Assembly: GCA_020883125.1 (NCBI GenBank)
Contig: JAHREW010000012.1
Location: 90,020 to 154,019, forward strand
DNA length: 64,000 nucleotides
DNA from: Microcoleus sp. CAWBG506
Lineage (GTDB): Bacteria > Cyanobacteriota > Cyanobacteriia > Cyanobacteriales > Microcoleaceae
Direction: 5' to 3'
Shown: in pieces, positions 25,356-35,000 of the stretch
How the letters are laid out: each line of letters begins with the position of its first letter
How positions within the stretch are numbered: the first letter of the stretch is position 1
The notes under the pieces: model-generated
The model's input: only the letters and a program-made list of their open reading frames with translations
The model's database searches: none
What the model was told of the DNA's origin: nothing
Translations under genes and position numbers: made by a program

Positions 25356-25580
25356 CTAAAAAAGATAAACTTTCCCCCGTTTTATTTCAAAATTAGTTAA
25401 ACGAGGGAATTGACATCCTCTTTTAACCATGTTTCTGAAAGCCAAATTTTCAACCACAATCGTTGGGTTTTCGCGGACCAGTTGAGTTGTGAGCTTGTGC
25501 AGAAAATCTTTTCTAGAGTCAGCAAGAGATGCTTGAATTACAGCATTTACTTCAGCAGTTCTTACATTATACCGTATTCA
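25356..25580 (-). pseudogene. TnpB (IS200/IS605 OrfB) fragment
   Basis: The minus strand reads ASLADSRKDFLHKLTTQLVR and then ENPTIVVENLAFRNMVK. This is the helix and strand carrying the second RuvC acidic residue (E) of TnpB; compare HEKIANIRKNNLHKITSQL and NQVIVAETLNVKGMLK in the complete TnpB at 55360. The frame continues through a GACATCCTC element-end sequence into unrelated residues, so this is a rearranged remnant. Confidence 0.6.
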
Positions 25581-25597
25581 ACCTGAAAACTATGCTA

Positions 25598-25695
25598 AGG
25601 AATGAAAAATCAATAAGTTGCACAATTAAACCCCAGAAGCTTTGATCCAAGGTAAACTATTGCTCTATTAGTCACCTTATTTATTTTTCATTCCT
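25598..25695. repeat. MITE-like pair of 13-base inverted repeats
   Basis: AGGAATGAAAAAT (25598-25610) and ATTTTTCATTCCT (25683-25695) are perfect inverted repeats enclosing 72 bases without a gene. It may be a small non-autonomous element or the ends left by the adjoining TnpB remnant. Confidence 0.45.
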
Positions 25696-25710
25696 AAATA
25701 CGTTGAAGTT

Positions 25711-25743
25711 GCAAATTTCGGGGCATCGAACCCCGAAATTTGC
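25711..25743 (-). terminator. Strong hairpin downstream of holA
   Basis: GCAAATTTCGGGG (25711-25723) / CCCCGAAATTTGC (25731-25743), a perfect 13-bp stem with a 7-base loop, 87 bases beyond the holA stop. No good U tract follows on the minus strand, so it may be a terminator-like or mRNA-stabilising hairpin. Confidence 0.45.
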
Positions 25744-25829
25744 CCCCATTCCTTCCACCGCTTCTCTTCGAGTAAGCGGGGGTCTTTTGGGGGTTTAGAT
25801 GAGCACTCGCGATTGCCCCTACATCGCCC

Positions 25830-26840
25830 CTAGATCGCTTCTACTTCGCCCCTACATCGCGCTTCTACTTCGCGCTTCCTTACTTTCTTAGGAGAAAATA
25901 GTTGGGCGATCGCCAGAATTGCAGGCAACATGGAATCCCCTTTACGCCCAAGCTTCAGCGAACCCTCTAAGTCAAGCAGCAGAGACACCGCAGACGAAAG
26001 GGATGTTAGAGAAGCAGCAGCTACTTCTTTTTTCAGAAAGTACACTCGCTTAGGGTTAGCAATTTGACAAATCCGGGCAATTTCAGCGTCTTGTTTAACT
26101 CCTCCAACTATCGCCGCTTTCACCCACAACCAAGTTCTAAATTGAGTAATCAGCGTTGCACAAATCGCCAGCGGGAAAGTTCCTATTGCCAAAAGTTCAA
26201 GCAGCAAATAAACTGCTCTCTTACAGCTATTTTCCCTAAGCGCTTCGGCAAGCTGAAGGCTATTTTGAGTAGTTGAAGGAACCAGCGCTCTCACTTCCTT
26301 TAAAGTGAGGGAAGCGCCACTGCTCAGGGTCGCCAACTTGTGCAGTTCTGATTCAGCGCGAGCAGGATTGTTGCCGATCGCAACCGCCAAGTAATCAATA
26401 GCATTTGAGTTCAGCGACAGCCCTATTGCCAAAGCTTGAGTTCGGATCGATCGGGCAATGAGATCCGTTCGCCAGGGGGGAATAAGGTCAAACTCGAACA
26501 GCTTAGCTTGAGAAAGCAATAATTTTGCCACCTTCAGGCGTTTGTCAATGGAAGGCGCTATAAAAACCAGGTGCGTCTTTTCCGGTACCTGCGGGAGCAA
26601 CTGGAGAACCTCCAGCGCCTCTTCAGTAAACTGTTTGAAATTACACCCTTCTACCACCACTAACTTTGCTTTTTCCGTTCCCAAGGCGGGAGTTAAGGCG
26701 CAGTCAACCGCCTCATTCAATGCCGAAGCATCAAAGCGGTGATAATTGAAGCCAATCCAAGCAGGGTCGAGGTTCTTTTTAAAGGCAGAAAGCTTTTTGT
26801 GAATCGCGTGGAGGTCATCCCCTATCAGCAAGCTAATCAT
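25830..26840 (-). CDS. holA: DNA polymerase III delta subunit
   Basis: A 336-residue protein with the HolA layout. The N-terminal domain (MISLLIGDDLHAIHKKLSAF; KLVVVEGCNFK) is of the AAA+-like delta type without Walker motifs. A middle domain (HLVFIAPSIDKRLKVAKLL) follows, and the C-terminal collar domain has QLAEALRENSCKRAVYLLLELLAIG and LITQFRTWLWVKAAIVGG. Delta opens the beta clamp during loading. The gene overlaps dnaX by 4 bases (ATGA), so the two are translationally coupled. Length is typical. Plasmid-borne copies of clamp-loader genes are unusual. The C terminus is basic and repetitive (KKVRKREVEARCRGEVEAI). Confidence 0.85.
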   Translation of the reverse strand: MISLLIGDDLHAIHKKLSAFKKNLDPAWIGFNYHRFDASALNEAVDCALTPALGTEKAKLVVVEGCNFKQFTEEALEVLQLLPQVPEKTHLVFIAPSIDKRLKVAKLLLSQAKLFEFDLIPPWRTDLIARSIRTQALAIGLSLNSNAIDYLAVAIGNNPARAESELHKLATLSSGASLTLKEVRALVPSTTQNSLQLAEALRENSCKRAVYLLLELLAIGTFPLAICATLITQFRTWLWVKAAIVGGVKQDAEIARICQIANPKRVYFLKKEVAAASLTSLSSAVSLLLDLEGSLKLGRKGDSMLPAILAIAQLFSPKKVRKREVEARCRGEVEAI

Positions 26841-28246
26841 GGGTTCTTCTCCTCGAACGACACAAGATAGCGGACGCCCGTTGCAGCCAGAAATATTTTC
26901 TGCACCTTAGCTGCGTTCCGGTTGAACTTGTCCAGGTATTGGGCGGGCACGGCCAGCACCGCTTTCTTTTCCGTCAGTGCTACCAGGGAAGCGGCACAGA
27001 GTAAAGCGCGGTTCTTCTCAGAAGTTGCTGAGAGCACTTTTTCCCAAATGGCTCGCTCTTTGGAACGGGGCGATCGCAACTTGGAGGTACTGGGCAGCTT
27101 CTGGGTGCGGTCGGGCTGCCAGGGGTTAGCAAGAGCGTTCTCTGCGGCGTAGGGTTTTAATTGTGGTATCCTCGCCAATCCCAGCAAGCAGAGTTCCAGC
27201 CACAGCGTTGGGTGAGCGCTCTTGCTGAGCTGCCATTCCGAAGCCTGCAACTGTTCGAGGCCAGCAGCGATCGCATTGCAGTCCCAAGCAGAGGCAATTT
27301 CCATCAGGGCCGAGTGCGAAATGCCGCTAACTAGCATCAGCGAACAGTCCGGCACGCTCGTTGCAAGCAACAAGTCCCGGTAGCAGGCTAGCAGCGACGC
27401 CAGCAGCATTTTAGGGCTTTTCCCGCTGTCAATGAGTTCGCGGGACAGTTGCAGCAGCTTGAGCGCGTTGCCGGTGCGGGTCGATTTCAAAATTGCAACT
27501 AAATCCGACTCCGGTATCCGCCCCGACAGCTCCAATACGTGAGAGCTAGTAATTTCCTCTCCTAATAAGCTCAACTGATCGAGCAACTGCAAGGCGTCCC
27601 TCATCCCGCCATTCGCGGCGCGGGCGATCGCAATTTTAGCTTCTTCGGCAATTGCAATTGACTCTTTCTCAGCTATCATTGTTAGCTGTTTGACAATGGC
27701 TGGGATTGGCAGCGATCGAAACAGAAACGTTTGGCAGCGGCTGTTAATTGTTGGCAGCACTTTGTGTTGCTCTGTTGTACACAAGATGAACACTACATGA
27801 TGCGGAGGTTCTTCCAAACATTTTAGAAGAGCGTTAAAAGCTTGGGAACTTAGGCAGTGAACTTCATCTAAAATAAACACTCGGTAGCGGCTGATAACTG
27901 GTGCGAAGTGCGATCGCTCAATCAGGGCGCGAGCGTCATCCACGCCGTTGTGGGAAGCCGCGTCAATTTCAGCAACGTCTAAGCTGCTGCCTTTTTCAAT
28001 CGAGCGGCAGGATTGGCACTTGCCGCACGGTTTTACTGTGGGTTTGTCTGCACTGGTGCAGTTGAGAGATTTAGCTAAAATGCGAGCCGTTGAAGTTTTG
28101 CCCGTTCCCCGTTCGCCGGCGAACAAGTAAGCCGGAGCAATTTTATGAGTTTTGACCGCATTGGAAAGTGTCCTTTGGATGTACTCCTGTCCGGCCAGTT
28201 CAGACAAGCTACGAGGGCGGTATTTTTGAGGCAATGCTGCGTACAT
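26837..28246 (-). CDS. dnaX: DNA polymerase III gamma/tau subunit (clamp loader ATPase)
   Basis: A 469-residue AAA+ clamp-loader subunit. YRPRSLSELAGQE opens it, Walker A GERGTGKT is at 44-51, the zinc site is C63, C74, C77, C80, Walker B/DExx reads VFILDEVHCLSS, and sensor/arginine-finger sequence NSRCQTFLFRSLP follows. The C-terminal 100 residues are shorter than chromosomal tau and end without the polymerase-binding domain, so it resembles gamma. No programmed frameshift heptamer was noticed. It is coupled to holA by a 4-base overlap and lies about 250 bases from dnaN on the same strand, making a replisome group. Confidence 0.85.
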   Translation of the reverse strand: MYAALPQKYRPRSLSELAGQEYIQRTLSNAVKTHKIAPAYLFAGERGTGKTSTARILAKSLNCTSADKPTVKPCGKCQSCRSIEKGSSLDVAEIDAASHNGVDDARALIERSHFAPVISRYRVFILDEVHCLSSQAFNALLKCLEEPPHHVVFILCTTEQHKVLPTINSRCQTFLFRSLPIPAIVKQLTMIAEKESIAIAEEAKIAIARAANGGMRDALQLLDQLSLLGEEITSSHVLELSGRIPESDLVAILKSTRTGNALKLLQLSRELIDSGKSPKMLLASLLACYRDLLLATSVPDCSLMLVSGISHSALMEIASAWDCNAIAAGLEQLQASEWQLSKSAHPTLWLELCLLGLARIPQLKPYAAENALANPWQPDRTQKLPSTSKLRSPRSKERAIWEKVLSATSEKNRALLCAASLVALTEKKAVLAVPAQYLDKFNRNAAKVQKIFLAATGVRYLVSFEEKNP

Positions 28247-28337
28247 GATTGAATGGTTAGGTGTAATTTTGGACTGAGAAGAAGGGGAAGGGGAAGGAAA
28301 AATTCGCAGGATTTATTTATGCAACTGGCACATATCG

Positions 28338-28399
28338 TAGGGTGCGTCAGAAGCTGAAACCATCGATAGTCCTTGTAAAACTTTGTCTGACGCACCCTA
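28338..28399. repeat. Palindromic element with TAGGGTGCGTCAGA ends
   Basis: TAGGGTGCGTCAGA (28338-28351) and TCTGACGCACCCTA (28386-28399) form a perfect 14-bp inverted repeat around 34 bases. A shorter relative with GGTGCGT/ACGCACC ends lies at 35883-35910. This is a dispersed cyanobacterial small repeat located between dnaX and dnaN. Confidence 0.55.
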
Positions 28400-28497
28400 T
28401 AAGTCAATTTGAGTGTGACAGTTGCGTAAGTCTTAATCAAGATTATTGTTAGCTTTTATTGAATAAAGAAAAGCCCAAATTTCTCCTTTCTTCCCCT

Positions 28498-29934
28498 TCA
28501 TTCTTTGAAAATCGGCATTAACAAGTATTTGGCATCCATTAAGATGTTGGGCTTGGAGCGGTTGCCAGCCGGAACTAAGATGGCGGGGCCGTCGCGCTGA
28601 GTGAGGTGCATTTGGAGTTGGGAACTAGCGATCGCTTTTGCACCTTCCAACAGGTATTTTATGTTGAATGAAATTGACCAATTGCCGTCTGAATTAACGT
28701 GCGCCGCCATCTGTTCCAAGCCGTTTCCAAATTCTCTGAAAAGCGACAGTGACACTTGCTGTGCTTCGCTATTAATGCGGATGCTGAGCGTTTTTTCTTT
28801 CTTGTCTGCCAGCACAGCAATTCTCTCTATAGCTTTGATGAAAGGTGCTTTTTCCAGCGTTACCTGATGTTGGAAATCCTGCTGCAATAACTCCTGATAA
28901 GTTGGGTATGCGCCTTCTAAACAGCGCGTTACTAAGCGCTGCGCTCCCCACCGGAATTCTATCAAAGCGCTCTCAGTGCTGTAAGAAAGCTCTACTGGGT
29001 CAGCGGATGTCCTGCTCGATAAAATTCGCTCCAGTTCGGCGAGCGATTTAGCTGGGACTGTAAGCTCTAGAGGCTGTGTAATTTCCGCTTGTTTCTTCTT
29101 AGAAAAACCTTGAATTGAAGTATTGAGGACAACCAAACGGTGGCCGTCTGTGGCAGCAAATTCGAGGCTATCTTGGCAGATTTTGAAGTAAACACCTGTC
29201 AGGATGTGCTTGCCTTCATCGGTAGCGGTGGCAAACAGTGACCCTTTCAGCCCTTCTTTCAACGTTTCAGCGGGGATGCAAATTGTTTGCGCTGTTTTTA
29301 CTTCAGGAATAGCAGGGAATTCTTCACTCGAAATCCCTCGAACTTGATAGCTACCGCAAGCAGCAATTAGGGTAGCAACTGGACTGTTGCTAACAGCCTC
29401 TGGCAAGGTGATGTTATTCCCGCTATCTTCGCTATCTTCACCTTCGCGATTCAAGGCTTCGCGACTGACTAAAGTGATATCTCCGGGTGAGAATTTCCCG
29501 ACAATATCGCTAAGTAGCCCGACTGGAATAGTCATGTCGCCGGGAGATTGAACGTTGGCCTCAAAGGAGGTTTGAATAGCCAATCTCATGTCGAAGACGG
29601 TAAGTTGGACTCGCTGCGTTTTTTTGCAAGCAACTAAGAGGACATTTCCTAACACGGGGTGGGTGGGTTTTGCTGGGACAGCTTTGCTGACAAGTTCGAG
29701 ATGGTTGGCTAAATTTTCTTGCGTGCAGACAAGCTTAATTTCTGCTGGCAAAAGCTGGGGAGAATCGCCTGCGCTATTGGAGGAATTGCGATCGGATTTT
29801 TCTTCAACTTTTTGCTCATCTTTGACCAAAGGTTTGGTTCGTTCTAAGGTAACACTTGCCTTGGGTTTTATTTTGGATGAACCGTTTTCTTTATTTCGTC
29901 TTTTAGCTGTATCGGTGGGGGTTTTGGTCTGCAT
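28498..29934 (-). CDS. dnaN: DNA polymerase III beta sliding clamp with N-terminal extension
   Basis: A 478-residue clamp, about 100 residues longer than usual. Residues 1-65 are a charged, low-complexity extension (KTPTDTAKRRNKENGSSKIK). Three clamp domains follow: LVCTQENLANHLELVSKAVP and ANVQSPGDMTIPVGLLSDIV; LTGVYFKICQDSLEFAATDGHRLVVLN; and LEGAYPTYQELLQQDF to the conserved C-terminal KYLLMPIF. An acidic insert (NREGEDSEDSGN) lies in domain I. The clamp tethers polymerase and other proteins through QL(S/D)LF-type motifs; such motifs occur in three other proteins of this window. With dnaX and holA it suggests plasmid control of its own replisome. Confidence 0.88.
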   Translation of the reverse strand: MQTKTPTDTAKRRNKENGSSKIKPKASVTLERTKPLVKDEQKVEEKSDRNSSNSAGDSPQLLPAEIKLVCTQENLANHLELVSKAVPAKPTHPVLGNVLLVACKKTQRVQLTVFDMRLAIQTSFEANVQSPGDMTIPVGLLSDIVGKFSPGDITLVSREALNREGEDSEDSGNNITLPEAVSNSPVATLIAACGSYQVRGISSEEFPAIPEVKTAQTICIPAETLKEGLKGSLFATATDEGKHILTGVYFKICQDSLEFAATDGHRLVVLNTSIQGFSKKKQAEITQPLELTVPAKSLAELERILSSRTSADPVELSYSTESALIEFRWGAQRLVTRCLEGAYPTYQELLQQDFQHQVTLEKAPFIKAIERIAVLADKKEKTLSIRINSEAQQVSLSLFREFGNGLEQMAAHVNSDGNWSISFNIKYLLEGAKAIASSQLQMHLTQRDGPAILVPAGNRSKPNILMDAKYLLMPIFKE

Positions 29935-30029
29935 CTTTGTGCGTTAAAATAGCTGCTAAGCGGGGGCAGCGTTAGCTGCCTAGAGAATAGCTTGTATTAG
30001 CAGCTTGTCACTCAACTTTAGATATAGAA

Positions 30030-31895
30030 TTACTCAAAAAAACCTAATTCAGATAAATCAGCATTCATAGTAGGAATTAACAAAGTGCGATCGAGATATT
30101 TATTGCCCCGTTCGCAGGATGTTTCAGGACTAAACAAACAAGCATGACAAGCCGCCCAATGCAAAGAAGTTGTATTTTGTAAAGGGCTATGTTCTGCACA
30201 TAAAGGGTCAGAAGCACATAAACCAATTTGTTCTAAAGCTTGGTCAATATGACGACCAAAAGTACCTGGTTCACCTAAACTGACTAATCCCCCTAGCGTA
30301 CCTTCGCTATCGGGTGCGGCCGTATAAATCAAGACACCCGCCATTGGGCCATTATCTTCATTAGGATCTTTTGAGTAAATGCGTTCCCGCAAACTAGCAG
30401 CATTGTAACCACATTCTATTACTAATTGCCGCATCAAAGCATGAGCGAAGGAATGAAGTAAAATATAACGAATACCGGGGAAATTAGTCTCAGGATCTAA
30501 GGAACGCGCCCTGCGCCAACGACGATGCGCTTCTAAACTTTGTTGTTCGTAAGTTTTTAATCCAGGTGTACTGGATAACCATTTTTGTAGTTTTTCTTCT
30601 TGAAACTGCATAAAAATACCTTCGCCGCGCACTTCTGAAGCTGGAACCCATGTAGGTTCAGAACGACTCAAAGGAGCCCAGTATTCTTCGGGTAATTCTC
30701 CAGTTTCAGCATAATCACCAGGAGATTCGATGCGGGAAAAACCAACTAAAGCACGAACTTCTCGCAAGCGTTCTACTAATACCACTTTTTCAAAACAAGC
30801 TTCGTAACCATCAGGTGCGGCGACAGATGTTAACCGAAAATCAGCGTTATTTAAACTGGTGTTTACGTTAGAAAAAACTTGCCATTCTGGGGTTTTGATA
30901 TCTTTCACATCCAGAAGGGGGGCTTCACCAGCCCCCTGACGTTTTTGTGCGATTTCTTGCCAAATTTCAGTATCTGAATATTTAGCAAATTCTTTGAGTT
31001 GACCGATTTGGCGGAAAGCAGCTAAAATGTCAATTGTAATAGCTTTTTCTAACACCGTCCAATGTTTATCAATTAGTTGCCCCAGTTGATTAATAGTAGT
31101 GGGAATCGAGAGTACAGAAAGGGTGATGGGAAACCAGCTATTTGATGCACCGAGTAAGATACTTTTCATTTGTTCGGTACATCCGTCTTCTGCAAAGTTG
31201 CGTAAATGGGGATGGCGGCCGCGACACTGAGGCATATTCATTTTACCAAGTTCGCCAAAGGCATCGGACATTCGACGAGATTTACTGCAACGATCGCATT
31301 TTACTTCAATATCGGTGGCAGACCCAGAGATGCCATATTCATAGAGACGCAGAGAACCTTTGCAATTACTGTTACCTCTATGAACGAAGTAGTGCCAGGG
31401 AAAATCATCTAAGTGTCCGTGTTGACAAGCTACTAAAAATCTCGCAGGGATGGCTGTTGGAGAAAAATTGCGACAATTACTATGAATGTAGCGATTTTGG
31501 TCGGGTCGATGGCGATCGCGTTTTAACTCAAATAGTCCCGATTTTAAAGGGGCGAGTAATCGACATTGGGGACAAACTACCCAGGTGGGGAAAGGTGAGA
31601 CGGGAATTCCTACTTTGGCGCTGTCATCAAATAAGTTAGGGATGGTATTGTTTGATTCAGATATAGGCGGCGTTAGCAGTTTTTTGACTTGATTACCGAT
31701 TTCTTTTTGCACTGCTGCTAGTAACCGCGCTTCTCCTAATTCTGAGGCGTGAGTGAGTTCCCAATCATCTAATCCCATTACCATTGTTGATAAGTTGGGT
31801 AAATCTACAATAGAACCGATGCCTGAAGAGAATAAAATTTGGCTGGGTCGGAGTTCGCCGACTTTGTTTTTAGAAGAGGATTGATTTGTTGTCAT
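30030..31895 (-). CDS. drmB: DISARM protein DrmB (DUF1998)
   Basis: A 621-residue protein with the DrmB layout: N-terminal ELRPSQILFSSGIGSIVDLP, zinc-binding cysteine pairs (WVVCPQCRLLAP, VKCDRCSKSRRM), then the DUF1998 domain in the last 200 residues (YILLHSFAHALMRQL, AGVLIYTAAPDSEGTLGGL) ending in the Cys cluster WAACHACLFSPETSCERGN. In DISARM, DrmB partners the helicase DrmA in a complex that blocks incoming phage DNA. It lies 108 bases downstream of drmA. The length is typical. No drmC gene follows before dnaN, so the locus ends here. Confidence 0.9.
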   Translation of the reverse strand: MTTNQSSSKNKVGELRPSQILFSSGIGSIVDLPNLSTMVMGLDDWELTHASELGEARLLAAVQKEIGNQVKKLLTPPISESNNTIPNLFDDSAKVGIPVSPFPTWVVCPQCRLLAPLKSGLFELKRDRHRPDQNRYIHSNCRNFSPTAIPARFLVACQHGHLDDFPWHYFVHRGNSNCKGSLRLYEYGISGSATDIEVKCDRCSKSRRMSDAFGELGKMNMPQCRGRHPHLRNFAEDGCTEQMKSILLGASNSWFPITLSVLSIPTTINQLGQLIDKHWTVLEKAITIDILAAFRQIGQLKEFAKYSDTEIWQEIAQKRQGAGEAPLLDVKDIKTPEWQVFSNVNTSLNNADFRLTSVAAPDGYEACFEKVVLVERLREVRALVGFSRIESPGDYAETGELPEEYWAPLSRSEPTWVPASEVRGEGIFMQFQEEKLQKWLSSTPGLKTYEQQSLEAHRRWRRARSLDPETNFPGIRYILLHSFAHALMRQLVIECGYNAASLRERIYSKDPNEDNGPMAGVLIYTAAPDSEGTLGGLVSLGEPGTFGRHIDQALEQIGLCASDPLCAEHSPLQNTTSLHWAACHACLFSPETSCERGNKYLDRTLLIPTMNADLSELGFFE

Positions 31896-32003
31896 TGTAT
31901 TAACTAATATATGGCGAACCTAAATGATTTGTGCAAATATCTAGCGGTGGTGCCGACGGCGCGCCCGCCCGTCGGCTGACAAGTGAATCGTGGGGGATTG
32001 CTT

Positions 32004-35000
32004 CTACAAGTCTAAATCAATTGGGGTAGTTTCACTCATTGATTGGGTTGGACGATCGTCATCATCGGGAATACGATCGTCTAAAATTAAGCCAATATTC
32101 GGTTCAACATTTCGCAACGAATTTAAACAGGTAAATGATTGCCAATTGCTTTGTCCGGGTTGTTCTAATAATCCCATTGTCACCCCATCTTTTTTAGTCT
32201 GATATCCTAATAGTTTTCCTCCTGTTGTATTCGCTGCTTCTGCTAACCAATAGTCTAATTTAGCTTCTAATTCCTGTTTTACTAAATCGCGGGTTTTAGT
32301 ATCTCCTACTGCCAAAGCCCGATCGCAAATCGCATTAATAGCAGCTTCCACATAAGGATGATGGCGAGAAATTCTACCGGCTTTATCATTAGCGTTTAAT
32401 TCGCTACCTGCCAAACGCACTAAAGAAACGAATAAAGCAGCTAACCCTCGGTCAATGGCGCGGGGAGCAAAAGGAGTAATTGAGAGGGCTTCAACGTGCT
32501 GATAGAAGGTAGCATGATAATGTTCAAATTGCTCGTAATGAGATAAATCTCTCGGTCGTGCCCAGTTATAAACAGTAAATACTAAACCGGGGAAAGTTCG
32601 CCCTACCCGCGAGGTTGCTTGGATGTATTCAGCAGTGTTTTTGGGTTGACCTGTCACTACCATTACGCCTAAACGTTTTACGTCTACGCCCACAGAAATC
32701 ATGTTAGTAGCTAGTAAAACATCTAACGGTTTGCGCTTGTTGTTTTTGTTGGATTTGTCTGAGGAAAAAGGAGTCTCTAACCAATTTAATACGATGGGAA
32801 TATCGGTAGAATTTTTGCGGGAGGTCAATTCTTCTACTTCCAGTCTCAGACGTTTTGCTAACCCTCTGCGGTCGGTTTTTCCTAAGCGAGATTGAATGTC
32901 GTCATCCACTAAACGCCGAGTTCCTCCTAATTCCCGCATTGAATTAAAATAACCCACTAAGGTCATCCAAGGGTCAACCAGATCGCCATATTTTTCAAAC
33001 AAATATTGAGAGGCTGCCAATACTGCCGTATAAACGCGAATTAATGCTGCTTTTAATCGCCTTCCTGTGGCACAAATCCCCAAATATCGCCGACCGGGAT
33101 AATCCTCTGAAGGCGGACGCTGACAGGAAAAGAAGTTATCTTCAATATCTAATCCTTGAGGTGGAAAAACTTGCACTTGGCGCAAAAATAGGTTATGCAC
33201 TTGGTCGCGGGCTTGTCTAATTGTGGCAGTAGAAGCGATTACTTTAGGACGGACTATTTTACCGTTGACTTCCCACGATGCCAGTCGATCTACGGCGGTT
33301 TCATACAGTCCGACTAGGGTTCCCAAAGCGCCACTAATTAAGTGCAATTCATCTTGAATAATTAAATCTGGCGGCCTCAAGGCATTAGTGGGAATAGTTT
33401 TAGCAGTAGGGAGTCCGTATTTACTGGGGTGAGAGTCTGTGTCTTCGATTTCAGGAGAACGAAAACCGTGACGGGTGCAATATCCGTCTACTTGTCCGAA
33501 TAGCATTTGTACAGCACCATTCCAGGGCATTTGGGCAAATTTGTCAACAGTTGCTATCACTAATGTTGGCAAACGACGGTAGATTTCTTCATCTACAACT
33601 ACGATGGGTAAACCTTCGGCGGGAGATTGTTTTTGGGTGAATAAACATTTGCCTAAAGCATCACCGCAGTAAATTAAAGTGCGTCCTTGTCCTTTGGCAA
33701 AGGATTCTACTTTAATATGTTGTTTGCCGGGGTCAATTTGAGAACCACACCAAGGACAGTTAGTTAATTGATGGGGAGAACCGCTGCTAGTGGGTTGGTA
33801 TTGTCCGAGTTTTTGTTTGAGAAATTCATTGCTTTGTTCGGTTCGGTTTGGTGTGGTTTTCATCCCTACCCATAACCCAATTCTAAACGGTTCTTTTCCC
33901 CATTTATTTTCATCTTGGCGGCGGATTTCTTCGCAGGCACAAATTAAGGTTGTGGCGCGTTGAAATTGTTGTAATGTTAAGAGGCGGAGGGTGTAGCGCA
34001 TGAGGACAGCAACCCCTGCTGCGCCGGAACGTCCGGCAATATCTCCTTGCAATCTTCTCAGTCCAATAGTATAGGCTGTTAATCCTAGATAGGCTTCGGT
34101 TTTACCGCCGCCGGTGGGGAACCAAAGTAAATCTGCGATCGCATCTGTGGGATGACATCGATCTGGGTGGTCTAATTCCGTGATACTGGGAAGATTTAGC
34201 AGGATAAAAGCTAACTGAAACGGTCGCCAGGTGCGATTTTTGGGAATATCAATATTATCCCATTCGCTGGCTTCGCCGCGCCGTTTATTTTCGGCATAAA
34301 TTGAGTGAATCCGCTGTTGCCACATCGCCCGATTCATAAATCGGAAAGCTTCAGTAGCGTTAGAATCTGTTTGTAATAAGTTAATTCCTGCTTGAATGCG
34401 ATCGCAAGTTATTTGACAATTTGCCATTGCCGATTTTGCGGCCTCCTGATAATCGCCTAAATCAGCGGTGGAATCGGAAATTTTCGCAGTTTGTTGGGTA
34501 ATCCATTCACTATAAGCAATAGTTAAAGAACTTAAAGCAGTTGATAAATCGGGAATTTCTGCTAGTTCTTTCATATCTAAAATTAATCCCGCCAGTCCCG
34601 GTATTTCCTCAATAGTCGGCGGCGTAGTTTGGGGAATTTCGTAGGCGGGAACGACTTTAGTCGCAAGGCGGATAGCCCGATGCCTTTGGCTGGCTTCCCC
34701 ATCGCACTTTCCGCCTAAAAGTTCTGCGTGTACGCCTATCCCGTGTCCGACGGCAAATTCTATGCAGTCGCGGTACTGCATCGCCATTGCTTGTTCTTCG
34801 GCAAATAAGACGGGGTTGAGTTTACCGACTTGGCGTTTCAGCCGCCGTTTAATGAAAATATCGGGATATTTGGGGTCGGCAGATTCAACGCTTAACTCAG
34901 GTTGAAATAACCAAGCGCTATCGCGTCTAATTTCCGGTTCTTTTTGTCCATTAACTAAGAAAAGAGTCACGATCCAATCTTGATGCTGTTGGCGAATTTG

